64,000 nt of DNA from Erythrobacter sp. (GTDB lineage Bacteria; Pseudomonadota; Alphaproteobacteria; Sphingomonadales; Sphingomonadaceae), in NCBI GenBank assembly GCA_013822695.1, contig PNKW01000007.1, positions 1-64,000 on the forward strand, read 5' to 3'. The notes under the pieces are model-generated. The model saw only the letters and a program-made list of their open reading frames with translations, had not been told where the DNA came from and searched no databases. Positions within the stretch are counted from its first letter, which is position 1. Each line of letters starts with the position of its first letter. A program made the translations under genes and the position numbers. Shown here piece after piece: positions 34,402 through 42,818 of the stretch.

Positions 34402-35045
34402 AACAGCCCGGGCAGTGCGGAGGGCGTTGCAGCGGGTGCGGCGCCCTTCCCCCACGGATCGGCGGTGCGGGTGATGGCGAGCGGCCCGCTCCATGCCCGG
34501 CACAGCGCCAGCGCCGCGTCGGGCTGACCCGTCAGCCACACCTCTATGTCCGCTGCGCCGAGCAGTACCGGCATGCGGTCGTGCACGGCGGCCGCGCCGG
34601 TGCCTTCGCTGTCGGTCATCACCATCGAATAGCAATCGCCCCACTCGTCCGAAGGCCGCCACACCCCCGCCACGGCGAACAGCGAAGTGTCCGGCCGTGA
34701 CATCCACGTGCGCGTCATCCGCCCTTTTGGCCCCTCGGCCTCGGCCCAGCCTTCGAGCGGGATGAGGCAGCGGCGGTTTGCGAAGGCATGGCGCCAGAAG
34801 CCCGTGCCCAGCTTGTCGGTCCGCGCGTTGTTGACCGGCTTCGGCTTCAACGGCTGGCCTTTGGCGCCCTTGAGCACCAGTGGAAAGCCCCAGGTCATCG
34901 CCCGCACTGCGCCCTCTGCGACCACAAGGCCGGTGTAGCCCGGATAGACCTCAGCCGCGAAGTTGGCGCCCCCCGCCCCCTCCACCGCATCGAACCACTT
35001 TGCGACTTCGCTCGCGTTCTTCGTCATGCGGTAGAGATTGCACAT
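34398..35045 (-). CDS. SOS response-associated peptidase family (YedK/HMCES) protein
   Basis: A 215-aa SRAP protein that crosslinks to abasic sites in single-stranded DNA through Cys2. The mature N-terminus is CNLYRMTK (CGRY in E. coli). Active-site equivalents visible are Asn73 in VNNARTDK, Glu98 in IPLEGWAE and His155 in VHDRMPV. The WGF motif (TWGFPL) is also present. It is transcribed after ubiA with a 4-bp gap, without room for its own SOS promoter, so LexA control from here is unlikely. Length and motifs indicate a functional protein. Confidence 0.92.
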   Translation of the reverse strand: MCNLYRMTKNASEVAKWFDAVEGAGGANFAAEVYPGYTGLVVAEGAVRAMTWGFPLVLKGAKGQPLKPKPVNNARTDKLGTGFWRHAFANRRCLIPLEGWAEAEGPKGRMTRTWMSRPDTSLFAVAGVWRPSDEWGDCYSMVMTDSEGTGAAAVHDRMPVLLGAADIEVWLTGQPDAALALCRAWSGPLAITRTADPWGKGAAPAATPSALPGLF

Positions 35046-35049
35046 GGGC

Positions 35050-35952
35050 TCAGGCGTTCCCGACCACGAAGCACGCCGCCGCCATCAGCGCGCCGGCCCA
35101 GCGGTTCGAGCGGAAGCGGGCAAGCGGGTTCATCGGGTCGCCGGCGTCGAGCGTCGCCACCTGCCATGCCAGATGCCCCGCCACCGGCACCAGCGCGAGG
35201 AGCGCGAGGCTGTCGGCGCGGTAGAGCCAGAAGGCCAGCGCCCAAAGTCCGATCGCTGCGGCATAGAACCCCGCGATTCCCGACCGCACCCGCGCGCCCA
35301 TCGCCAACGCCGAGGAGCGGATGCCCACCATCGCATCGTCCTCGCGGTCTTGCAGGGCATAGATCGTGTCGTAGCCGATGACCCAGCAGATGCAGCCAGC
35401 ATAGAGCGCCGCGAGCGCGTCCCAGTTGTCCCACCTGAGCTCGGTCCAGCCGACCAGCAGCCCCCAGGTGAACACCATCCCCAGCCACGCCTGCGGCCAC
35501 CAGGTGATGCGCTTCATGAAGGGATAGGCGGCGACCAGCGCAAGGCTGCCGAGCGCAACGATCTGCGCCTCGACCCGCAGTTGCAGCAGCACCACGAGGC
35601 CGACGAGGCACAGCGCCAGCAGCCAGCCCCAGGCGAGCTTCTTCGACACCCGCCCGCTCGCCACGGGGCGCAAGGCGGTGCGCGCGACCTGCCGGTCGAG
35701 ATCGGCGTCGACGATGTCGTTATAGACGCACCCCGCCCCGCGCATCGCGATGCTCCCCAGCAAGAGCCAGCCGAGCAGTGCAAGTTGCGGCCCCGCTCCC
35801 GCCAGCCACACGGCAAAGACGCAGGGCCAGAACAATAGCCACCACCCGATCGGGCGATCGAACCGCGCCAGCATGGCGAGGTCGCGCGGAAGCTGGGGCA
35901 GGCGCGCGACGAGGCCGCGATGTTCGCTGTCGGGAACGATGCCTTCGCTCAC
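35050..35952 (-). CDS. ubiA: 4-hydroxybenzoate polyprenyltransferase UbiA
   Basis: A 300-aa integral membrane prenyltransferase of ubiquinone synthesis, attaching the polyprenyl chain to 4-hydroxybenzoate. Two Asp-rich motifs that bind Mg-diphosphate are seen: NDIVDADLDRQVART and YALQDREDDAMVGI. Eight to nine helices make up the rest, and GWWLLFWPCVFAVW near the N-terminus is typical. It is the middle gene of a three-gene minus-strand operon: it overlaps the membrane-protein gene at its start by 4 bp and is 4 bp before the yedK-like gene. Confidence 0.94.
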   Translation of the reverse strand: MSEGIVPDSEHRGLVARLPQLPRDLAMLARFDRPIGWWLLFWPCVFAVWLAGAGPQLALLGWLLLGSIAMRGAGCVYNDIVDADLDRQVARTALRPVASGRVSKKLAWGWLLALCLVGLVVLLQLRVEAQIVALGSLALVAAYPFMKRITWWPQAWLGMVFTWGLLVGWTELRWDNWDALAALYAGCICWVIGYDTIYALQDREDDAMVGIRSSALAMGARVRSGIAGFYAAAIGLWALAFWLYRADSLALLALVPVAGHLAWQVATLDAGDPMNPLARFRSNRWAGALMAAACFVVGNA

Positions 35953-36332
35953 GCCAGTTCCTCCGCCCGCGCCGCACGCCAGCCGAGCACCGCCAGCACC
36001 AGCATGGTGACGTTGCCCGCGAAATCGAGCATCCCGATGCTGGTCAACACCGGCACCTCGTAGTGGAACCAGTAGTTGAAGCCGAAGAACGGCAGCAGCA
36101 GCACGGCGAAGATCGCGAAGCTGCGCGCGTCCCAGCGGGTGACCAGCGCCATCAGGCCGAACAGCACCGCCTGCGCGCCGAAGCAGGCCATGGTGAAGCG
36201 CGCGATGTAGGCGCTGTCGCGATAGGGCTCGGTGATGGCGAGTTCGATCACGCTTGCGGGGGCGAACAGGCTCCAGCCGCCCAGCACAAGGAACACGGCG
36301 GCGATCAGGAATTGTGCGGTGCGCGCGGACAT
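35949..36332 (-). CDS. Small four-helix membrane protein of unknown function
   Basis: A 127-aa protein with four predicted membrane helices (residues ~5-24, 45-63, 70-90, 97-118). The start is MSARTAQFLIAAVFLVLGGW; longer in-frame extensions lie antisense to rsmE. Nothing ties it to a named function. It overlaps ubiA by ATGA and so is coexpressed with it. Divergent rsmE starts 40 bp away. It resembles DoxX-size proteins in layout, but no motif is diagnostic. Confidence 0.75.
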   Translation of the reverse strand: MSARTAQFLIAAVFLVLGGWSLFAPASVIELAITEPYRDSAYIARFTMACFGAQAVLFGLMALVTRWDARSFAIFAVLLLPFFGFNYWFHYEVPVLTSIGMLDFAGNVTMLVLAVLGWRAARAEELA

Positions 36333-36371
36333 GACTTGCTCCCTAGCGCCGCAAGCGCCTAGGGCCAAGCC

Positions 36372-37115
36372 ATGCCCGCCACCCCCGCCTGGCCCCCGAA
36401 AAGCGCGCCGCGCCTGTTCGTCGCCGAGACACTGGGGGCGGGCGCGAGCGTGCGGATCGAGGGCAATCCGGCGCATTACCTCGCCCGCGTCATGCGTGTG
36501 GGCGCAGGCGACATCGTGATCCTGTGCGACGATGCGACGGGCGAATGGGCGGGGCGGGTGGTCGATGCGGGCAAGCGCGATGTGGTGCTGGAAGTGGCGG
36601 AAATGCTCCGCGAGCGCGAGGCGGTGCCCGATCTGTGGCTGTGCCCGGCGCTGCTCAAGAAGGACCGCTTCGATCTGGTGCTGGAAAAGGCGACCGAACT
36701 CGGCGCGGCCTGCATCCAGCCGCTCATCACCCGCCGCTGCGTTGCCGACAAGCTCAACCTCGAACGCGCCCGCGCGATCACTATCGAGGCAGCCGAACAA
36801 TGCGCCCGCACCGCGCTGCCCACCTTGGCCGAGGTGGTGAAGCTCGACGCTCTGTTGGCAAGCTGGCCCGAGAACCGCGCGCTGTTCTTCGCCGATGAGA
36901 GCGGCGGCGAACCAGCCGCCGCGGCCTTCGCCGCCCATGCAGGACCAGCCGCGATCCTCACCGGCCCCGAGGGCGGCTTCGACGAGGCCGAGCGTGCTGC
37001 GATCCGCGCCCACCCGCAGGCCCGCGCCATCACCCTCGGCCCGCGCATCCTGAGAGGCGAGACCGCCGCAATCGCCGCGCTCGCCACATGGATGGCGGCC
37101 GCGGGTGACTGGTGA
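36372..37115 (+). CDS. rsmE: 16S rRNA (uracil1498-N3)-methyltransferase RsmE
   Basis: A 247-aa SPOUT methyltransferase methylating N3 of U1498 in 16S rRNA. The N-terminal PUA-like part (HYLARVMRVGAGDIVILCDD) is followed by the knotted SAM site: KATELGAACIQPLITRRC, ILTGPEGGFDEAE and ALAITLGPRILRGETA-like residues near the end (AITLGPRILRGETAAI). Full length. It is followed by gshA, 116 bp downstream. Confidence 0.95.
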   Translation: MPATPAWPPKSAPRLFVAETLGAGASVRIEGNPAHYLARVMRVGAGDIVILCDDATGEWAGRVVDAGKRDVVLEVAEMLREREAVPDLWLCPALLKKDRFDLVLEKATELGAACIQPLITRRCVADKLNLERARAITIEAAEQCARTALPTLAEVVKLDALLASWPENRALFFADESGGEPAAAAFAAHAGPAAILTGPEGGFDEAERAAIRAHPQARAITLGPRILRGETAAIAALATWMAAAGDW

Positions 37116-37231
37116 CAGCGGAGCCCTTCGACGGATTTTGCAAGACAAACCAGCTTACCATGCCCAAAGGCGAATTTGCCTTCCCACTGTCAAACCCGTT
37201 TTCTAAAGCAACCGGCCAGAGAGGGCCTGTT

Positions 37232-38602
37232 ATGAGCACACGCGAAGCTTCCACTGCCGACGATCCGGTGATCGAGAGCCTCGACCAGCTGGTCGCCCCG
37301 ATGATCAAGGGCGAAAAGCCGCCCGCAGACTGGCGCATCGGCACCGAGCACGAAAAGCTGGTGTTCAAGACCTCCGACCACCGTGCGCCCTCCTATGACG
37401 AGCCCTGCGGCATCCGTGACCTGCTGAAAGGCCTCGAACAATTCGGCTGGAGCCCGGTCGAGGAAGGCGGCAACGTCATCGCACTGAAGGGTGCGGACGG
37501 AGCGGTCAGCCTTGAACCGGCGGGCCAGCTCGAACTGTCGGGTGCGCCGCTCGAGAACCTCCACCAGACCTGCGCCGAGACCGGACGGCATCTGGCGCAG
37601 GTCAAGGAAGTCGGCGAGAAATGCGGCGTCGGCTATCTCGGCCTGGGCATGTGGCCCGACAAGACCCGCGAAGCGCTGCCGATCATGCCCAAGGGCCGCT
37701 ACGACATCATGCTGCGGCACATGCCGCGCGTGGGCACCATGGGCCTCGACATGATGCTGCGCACCTGCACCATCCAGGTGAACCTCGATTACCAGTCGGA
37801 AGCCGACATGGTGAAGAAGTTCCGCACCAGCCTCGCCCTGCAACCGCTGGCGACCGCGCTCTTCGCCAATTCGCCCTTCACCGAGGGCAAGCCCAACGGA
37901 TTTCTCTCCTACCGCTCGCACATCTGGTCGGACACCGATCCGGCGCGCACCGGCATGCTGCCCTTCGTGTTCGAAGACGGCTTCGGCTATGGCCGCTGGG
38001 CCGAATACATGCTCGACGTGCCGATGTATTTCGTCTTCCGCGACGGCAAGTACATCGACGCCGCGGGCCTCAGCTTCCGCGATTTCCTCGACGGCAAGCT
38101 CTCTGTGCTGCCCGGCGAGCGCCCGACGCAGAGCGACTGGTGGGACCACCTTTCGACCGCCTTCCCCGAAGTGCGCCTCAAGTCCTTCCTCGAAATGCGC
38201 GGTGCCGATGGCGGCCCGTGGAGCCGCATCTGCGCGCTGCCCGCCTTCTGGGTGGGGCTGCTCTATGACCAAGGCGCGCTCGATGCGGCGTGGGATCTGG
38301 TCAAGGGCTGGTCGATGGAGGAGCGCGAGCGGCTGCGCAGCGAGGTGCCGCGCCTCGCGCTTGCCACCAAGTCGCCCGATGGCGGCACCTTGCAGGATCT
38401 GGGGCGCGAGGTGCTCAAGATCGCCCATGCCGGATTGAAGGCGCGCGCGCGGCTCAACGCGGCGGGCGACAACGAGACCGGCTACCTCGAAACGCTCGAC
38501 GAGATCGTCGCCAGCGGCAAGGTTCCGGCGCAGCGCCTGCTTGATGCCTACCATGGCGAATGGAACGGGGATATCACGCGGGTCTACGAACAACAGTTCT
38601 GA
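37232..38602 (+). CDS. gshA: Glutamate--cysteine ligase, plant/alphaproteobacterial type
   Basis: A 456-aa GCS2-type ligase joining glutamate and cysteine in glutathione synthesis. Visible motifs are RIGTEHEKLVF, SLEPAGQLELSG, GMWPDKTREALPIMPKGRY, MMLRTCTIQVNLDY and FLSYRSHIWSDTDPART. This class is shared by plants and alphaproteobacteria. ATG 37232 behind GAGAGGG is chosen. A GTG at 37112 overlapping the rsmE stop as GTGA is open in frame but adds 40 residues not expected in the family. The monooxygenase-like gene follows 15 bp later. Confidence 0.95.
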   Translation: MSTREASTADDPVIESLDQLVAPMIKGEKPPADWRIGTEHEKLVFKTSDHRAPSYDEPCGIRDLLKGLEQFGWSPVEEGGNVIALKGADGAVSLEPAGQLELSGAPLENLHQTCAETGRHLAQVKEVGEKCGVGYLGLGMWPDKTREALPIMPKGRYDIMLRHMPRVGTMGLDMMLRTCTIQVNLDYQSEADMVKKFRTSLALQPLATALFANSPFTEGKPNGFLSYRSHIWSDTDPARTGMLPFVFEDGFGYGRWAEYMLDVPMYFVFRDGKYIDAAGLSFRDFLDGKLSVLPGERPTQSDWWDHLSTAFPEVRLKSFLEMRGADGGPWSRICALPAFWVGLLYDQGALDAAWDLVKGWSMEERERLRSEVPRLALATKSPDGGTLQDLGREVLKIAHAGLKARARLNAAGDNETGYLETLDEIVASGKVPAQRLLDAYHGEWNGDITRVYEQQF

Positions 38603-38617
38603 AAAGGGGAGAGCAAG

Positions 38618-38920
38618 ATGCTGATCGTATTGGCCAAGGCGCAAGTGGGCGAAGGCGCGATGGAGGCCGCGAAGGCTGCCATCGCCGACATGGTGGCGGC
38701 CTCCAATGCCGAAGCTGGCTGCATTGCCTATGCTTTCACGCAGGACCTGCTCCAGCCGGGGGTCATCCACATCGTCGAGAAGTGGCAGGACGAAGCCGCG
38801 CTTGCCGCACACTTCGCAACGCCGCACATGGCGGCCTTCGGCGCGGCGGTTGCCGGGCTCGATTTCAAGGTGATCGAAGCGCTCAAGTTCCACACCGACG
38901 AAGGCGCGCCGGTGATGTAG
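38618..38920 (+). CDS. Putative quinol monooxygenase (ABM domain)
   Basis: A 100-aa antibiotic-biosynthesis-monooxygenase (ABM) domain protein. The ferredoxin-like fold pattern is clear: a first strand MLIVLAKAQV, a helix with a conserved Ala/Asn segment VAASNAEAGCIAYAFTQD, HIVEKWQDEAALAAHFATPH and VIEALKF. Relatives such as YgiN oxidise quinols or aromatic compounds without cofactors. It follows gshA by 15 bp and is probably cotranscribed. It ends 2 bp before the convergent gene's stop. Confidence 0.85.
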   Translation: MLIVLAKAQVGEGAMEAAKAAIADMVAASNAEAGCIAYAFTQDLLQPGVIHIVEKWQDEAALAAHFATPHMAAFGAAVAGLDFKVIEALKFHTDEGAPVM

Positions 38921-38922
38921 AC

Positions 38923-40326
38923 CTACTCCGCCGGGAAGGCCTGAGGGTCTTCGCGGCGCGGTGCACCCGCCCCCAGCACCCGGCGCTTGAGCCGCGCGAG
39001 CGGCGCGGTGATCAACCCGTGCTGCTCCATCCACGCGTGATATTCGGCGTATTTGGGGTCTTCGGCGAGGAGGTGCGCCTCCTCGGTGCGCGCGCGCCAG
39101 TAGTAGATGGCGTTGACCGCGAGCAGGAAGATGCAGTTGCGCAGCGGCTCCAGAAAGCCCCCGCCCGTCACCAGGAAGGGCAGCACGCTCGCCCACCAGA
39201 ACAGGTTCTTCGACAGGTAGGCCGGGTGGCGGGTGAAGCGATAGGGACCATTGGTCAGCACCCCGCGATAGGTGAGGTTGGAAAAGCGGATGCCGAATAC
39301 CACCGTCGCCCAGGCATAGATGGCGGTCAGGAACACCAGCAGCCCGCCCCAGACCCATAGCAGCGCGGAGTTCCCGGCGAGCCAGTGTGCCCAGCCGGGG
39401 GTGGCATATTCATAGCTCAGGATCTGGTTGTCCGGCCCGATGATCCCCCACACGAAGGGCGGATAGCACAGCAGTGCGGCGAGCCAGCCGGCGAGGAAGG
39501 GATTGCCCGAACGGATGTGCGAATCGAGCGGGCGCAGCGTCAGCAGGTAGCCCACGGTGCCGATCTGCACATCGACGAGGAACAGCAGCGTCACCAGCAG
39601 CATGATGAATTCGACTGGATTACCAAGCAGTTGCGCAGGCTGCGCTTCCACCACCTGCGCGAACCCGGGGGGGAGGATCGAGATCATGAAGGCCCCGAAG
39701 AACCCCTTGATCGCCCAAGCCCGCCAGTGCTTTGCGATCTGTTCGCTATCCCACTGATCACGCGCCATAATCCCGCCTCCGGCCACGAAGGCGCCGAAGT
39801 GGAAGCACCCGTCGCGCGGCTCCACCAGATAGCGGTCGAGCCAGATGACATAGGGCACCGAAAGCACCACCAGCGGGAAGATGGCGAAGCTCAAAACTTC
39901 CATGGAGAACAGATAGTTGCCCGTCCAGTACCAGCGCCCGAGCGCATAGAAGGCGGCGAGCAGCGCCCAGGTCGACCACAGGCCGACCAGTTTGATCACC
40001 GCGACCGGCATGACCTCGTGCAGGGGGCGCCTGAGGCTCCAGTCGATGCCGGTCGAGGGCCTGAGGTGCACCTTGTCGACCAGCACCGACCACGCCGCCA
40101 TCGGCAACGCGGTGAAGAGCATCGCGGTGAGCGCCGCGTAAGGCCCTGAAAGAACACCGCGTTCTCCCGCCAAGGGGCCGCCGAGGCCAAGGCCGGTGGC
40201 GATCTCGGGATAGGACCGGCAAAAGGCGATCCACAGGGCGAGCCCCACCAGCCCCGCCAGCCCGACGCCGGTCGAGACATCGCTGCGCGGAAGCGCAGTT
40301 GGAAAAGGAGGCGGCGGCGGATTCAT
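38923..40326 (-). CDS. Polytopic membrane protein with C-terminal ICMT/PEMT-like methyltransferase domain
   Basis: A 467-aa protein with about ten membrane helices. The last third carries GVLTNGPYRFTRHPAYLSKN and a following RARTEEAHL, the SAM-binding signature of isoprenylcysteine carboxyl methyltransferase and phospholipid/NnrU-like membrane methyltransferases. The N-terminal two thirds (about seven helices) are not part of the usual ~200-aa enzyme and resemble nothing I can name. Bacteria lack prenylated Cys proteins, so a lipid or other hydrophobic substrate is likely. It is monocistronic and convergent with the ABM gene. Confidence 0.75.
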   Translation of the reverse strand: MNPPPPPFPTALPRSDVSTGVGLAGLVGLALWIAFCRSYPEIATGLGLGGPLAGERGVLSGPYAALTAMLFTALPMAAWSVLVDKVHLRPSTGIDWSLRRPLHEVMPVAVIKLVGLWSTWALLAAFYALGRWYWTGNYLFSMEVLSFAIFPLVVLSVPYVIWLDRYLVEPRDGCFHFGAFVAGGGIMARDQWDSEQIAKHWRAWAIKGFFGAFMISILPPGFAQVVEAQPAQLLGNPVEFIMLLVTLLFLVDVQIGTVGYLLTLRPLDSHIRSGNPFLAGWLAALLCYPPFVWGIIGPDNQILSYEYATPGWAHWLAGNSALLWVWGGLLVFLTAIYAWATVVFGIRFSNLTYRGVLTNGPYRFTRHPAYLSKNLFWWASVLPFLVTGGGFLEPLRNCIFLLAVNAIYYWRARTEEAHLLAEDPKYAEYHAWMEQHGLITAPLARLKRRVLGAGAPRREDPQAFPAE

Positions 40327-40474
40327 CGCCGCATCCTCCTACAGCACAAGGGTTAACACCCCGGCAACTGCCCTCTGGATCGGCGACAAACCGGTGAAAC
40401 GCGCACAACTACCCGCTCACGACCCGCCAATGACCCGCCAACGGCGGGCAGCGGCGCAAAACCGGGGTAGGAGA

Positions 40475-41824
40475 TCACTTCCAGGCGTGGACCGTGCCGC
40501 TGTCGTCCAACAGGAAGAGCATCCCGTCGGCCACCACCGGCGCCATGCTGATCGGCTGGCCGATATCGGCGAACAGCGTCGCCGATCCCTCGCCCGCGCT
40601 GACCTTCCACAGCTCCCCGCGCGAGCTTGCCACCCACAGCTGCCCCCCGGCGAGCACCGGGCCCGTCCAGAAAATCGGGCCTTCCTTGTCCTTCTCGTCG
40701 CGGTACCGGCGCAGCTGGCTGATCCAGCGCACCCGGCCGCTCGAGCGGGCGATGGCGAGCAGGCGCGCGTCATCGGTGAGGGTGAAGATCCACTCGCCCG
40801 CGATCGCGGGGGTGGAGATGCCGGCAAGGTTCAGTTCCCAGATGCGCTGGCCGCTGACCAGTTCATAGGCCGCCATGCGCCCGCCCTGCCCGAGCGCATA
40901 GACACGGCCCGAATCGATGATCGGATCGGCGTCGATATCGGTGACCGAGCCGACCGTGGTCGAGATATTGGTGCGCGCCAGCGCGTCCGACCACAGCACG
41001 CGGCCGTTCTCGTAGCGATAGGCGGTGAGCTCGCCGGAGGAATAGCCCGCGACGATCGTGCCCTGCCCGGCGGCGGGCGCGGCGACGCCGAACACGCCCG
41101 ACTGGGTGTTCGATCCGCTCTCGTCCCACACCAGCGAGCCATCGTTGATGCCAAGCGAAATCAGCTGGTTGTCCTGCGTCATTACGAACAGCTGGCCGAA
41201 GGCGATGGTGGGCGATCCACGCAAGGGTCCGGCGGGCTTGACCTTCCACAGCATCGCCCCGGTCTCGGCGTCGAGCGCCTTGACCTCACCCACGCCGTTG
41301 GTCGCATAGAGCTTGCCGCCTTCGTAACTGACCCCGCCGCCAAAGGCCGAGGGGCGCATGTCATCGGTCATGCTCTCGTCGTTCTGGAGCGACCACAGCT
41401 CGGCGCCGGTGTTCTTGTCGAAAGCGTGGATCACCCCGTCGGTGCCCTCGACGAAGAGCTTGCCCCCGCCCACCACGGGCGCAGCGGCGAGGCGGACACG
41501 GTTGCTCGATCCGGCGACCCGGGCTGTCCAAAACTTGGTGGGGTTCTCGGCGAGGGCGAGGTGCCCGTAGGACTTGCTCGCCGCACCGCCTGCCTGCGCC
41601 CATTCGGGATTGTTGCGCTGCGGCGGCAGCACCACGCTGATCCCGGCGAGCGCGGGATCGACCTCGGCCCCGCTCTCGATGCGCGAGAGGATCGGCACGC
41701 GGTTGCCGATGGTCGGCGTGGTCTTGTCCTTGCCCCCGCCGAACAGCCCGCCCTTGCAGCCGGTGAGGCCTGCGGCCAGCACGCCGGCCAGCAGCGCGGC
41801 GCGGAGGATCTTGTTGTGTGTCAT
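40475..41824 (-). CDS. bamB: Outer membrane protein assembly factor BamB
   Basis: A 449-aa lipoprotein with a PQQ-type beta-propeller, part of the BAM complex that inserts outer-membrane proteins. The start MTHNKILRAALLAGVLAAGL gives a signal with lipobox LTGC. Propeller blades are recognisable from repeats such as AFDKNTGAELWSL, ALDAETGAMLWKV and AYELVSGQRIWEL. The N-terminal ~60 residues after the Cys are family-specific in sphingomonads. It follows the TPR gene by 25 bp in the conserved tandem TPR-bamB. Confidence 0.93.
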   Translation of the reverse strand: MTHNKILRAALLAGVLAAGLTGCKGGLFGGGKDKTTPTIGNRVPILSRIESGAEVDPALAGISVVLPPQRNNPEWAQAGGAASKSYGHLALAENPTKFWTARVAGSSNRVRLAAAPVVGGGKLFVEGTDGVIHAFDKNTGAELWSLQNDESMTDDMRPSAFGGGVSYEGGKLYATNGVGEVKALDAETGAMLWKVKPAGPLRGSPTIAFGQLFVMTQDNQLISLGINDGSLVWDESGSNTQSGVFGVAAPAAGQGTIVAGYSSGELTAYRYENGRVLWSDALARTNISTTVGSVTDIDADPIIDSGRVYALGQGGRMAAYELVSGQRIWELNLAGISTPAIAGEWIFTLTDDARLLAIARSSGRVRWISQLRRYRDEKDKEGPIFWTGPVLAGGQLWVASSRGELWKVSAGEGSATLFADIGQPISMAPVVADGMLFLLDDSGTVHAWK

Positions 41825-41849
41825 CGGTACTCTACTTCCCATCCCTCGA

Positions 41850-42647
41850 TCATTGTGCGGTCGGCGCGGGCTGTGCCGCTGCGCTTTCGCCTTCTTCATC
41901 GGACGTGATCCCTTCGTCCTTGAGCAGTTTCTTCACGTCGACAATCGCGTCAACGCCCATCAGCCCTGCCATCTGGCGCGCGCGGCTGCGCAGCGTTTCG
42001 GGCAGGTCTTCATCCTTCGACATCTCGGCAAACAGCTTGCCCGCCTCGGCGCGGTTGCCCGCCTCGAGATGCGCCATCGCCACCAGCTCGCCTGCCGAAC
42101 CGAAATAGGGGTTGCCGGGGACGGCCAGATCCTTGAGCTGCGCGACAACGTCGGTCGGCTTCATGGTGTCGAAATTGATGCTGACCTCGCGCACCCGGGC
42201 CAGATCGCGCAAAGCGGACGGCGTAGTCGGGTCGGCGGCGATCTGCTTATAGAGCCCGCTCGCCTTGGTCTTGTCGCCCGCTTCGAGCGCCGCGGCCGCC
42301 TGAATGAACCGCGCCGCCGCGCGCGCACCGGGCGAGGCATCGTCACCAAGCAGGCCCGCGACCTTTTCGGACGCGCTCTTGAAGTCGTTCTTCTCCGCCA
42401 GGTCGAGCGCGGAGATCACGGTTTCCGACTGCGTCTCGAGCGCCTGTTCGGCGTAGTAATCCCAGATCATGTAGCCGCCGAGTGCCGCGATCAGCGCCAG
42501 CACCCCGCCCAGCACCTTGACCCCGTGCTTGCGCATGAATTCGTAGAGCGCATCCTCGCGCACGGCCTCGTCGATCTCGCGGATCAGCACCTCGTCCTCG
42601 CGCGAGGGGGCGGGAGTGTCGGGGGAGGTGGTGGGAATGCGCGCCAT
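41850..42647 (-). CDS. Membrane-anchored TPR-like protein (YfgM type)
   Basis: A 265-aa protein with a cytoplasmic N-terminus (~40 aa), one membrane helix (VLGGVLALIAALGGYMIWDY, residues ~44-63) and a periplasmic TPR-like helical domain. This layout matches YfgM, which in E. coli sits next to bamB and links the SecYEG translocon to periplasmic chaperones. The acidic/Ala-Pro tail is disordered. It is translated just upstream of bamB. Confidence 0.85.
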   Translation of the reverse strand: MARIPTTSPDTPAPSREDEVLIREIDEAVREDALYEFMRKHGVKVLGGVLALIAALGGYMIWDYYAEQALETQSETVISALDLAEKNDFKSASEKVAGLLGDDASPGARAAARFIQAAAALEAGDKTKASGLYKQIAADPTTPSALRDLARVREVSINFDTMKPTDVVAQLKDLAVPGNPYFGSAGELVAMAHLEAGNRAEAGKLFAEMSKDEDLPETLRSRARQMAGLMGVDAIVDVKKLLKDEGITSDEEGESAAAQPAPTAQ

Positions 42648-42818
42648 GGTGGGCCTTGTTGTCCTCGTGAAATGATCCGCGCCGCCATGCTCATGAAGGC
42701 GCGAGGGCGCTCTTTAGGCAGGTGAAGCGCCCCGCGCAATGGCACCGGCCACACGGACGGGGAGATGGCGGGCGCGGGTTGAACCTCAGATGAAGCAATC
42801 TGCGCGGAAATGCAGGTA

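Noticed and set aside
37112..37231. GTG start for gshA overlapping the rsmE stop
   Set aside because: It would add 40 residues absent from the family, and ATG 37232 has a better ribosome-binding site; kept as an alternative.
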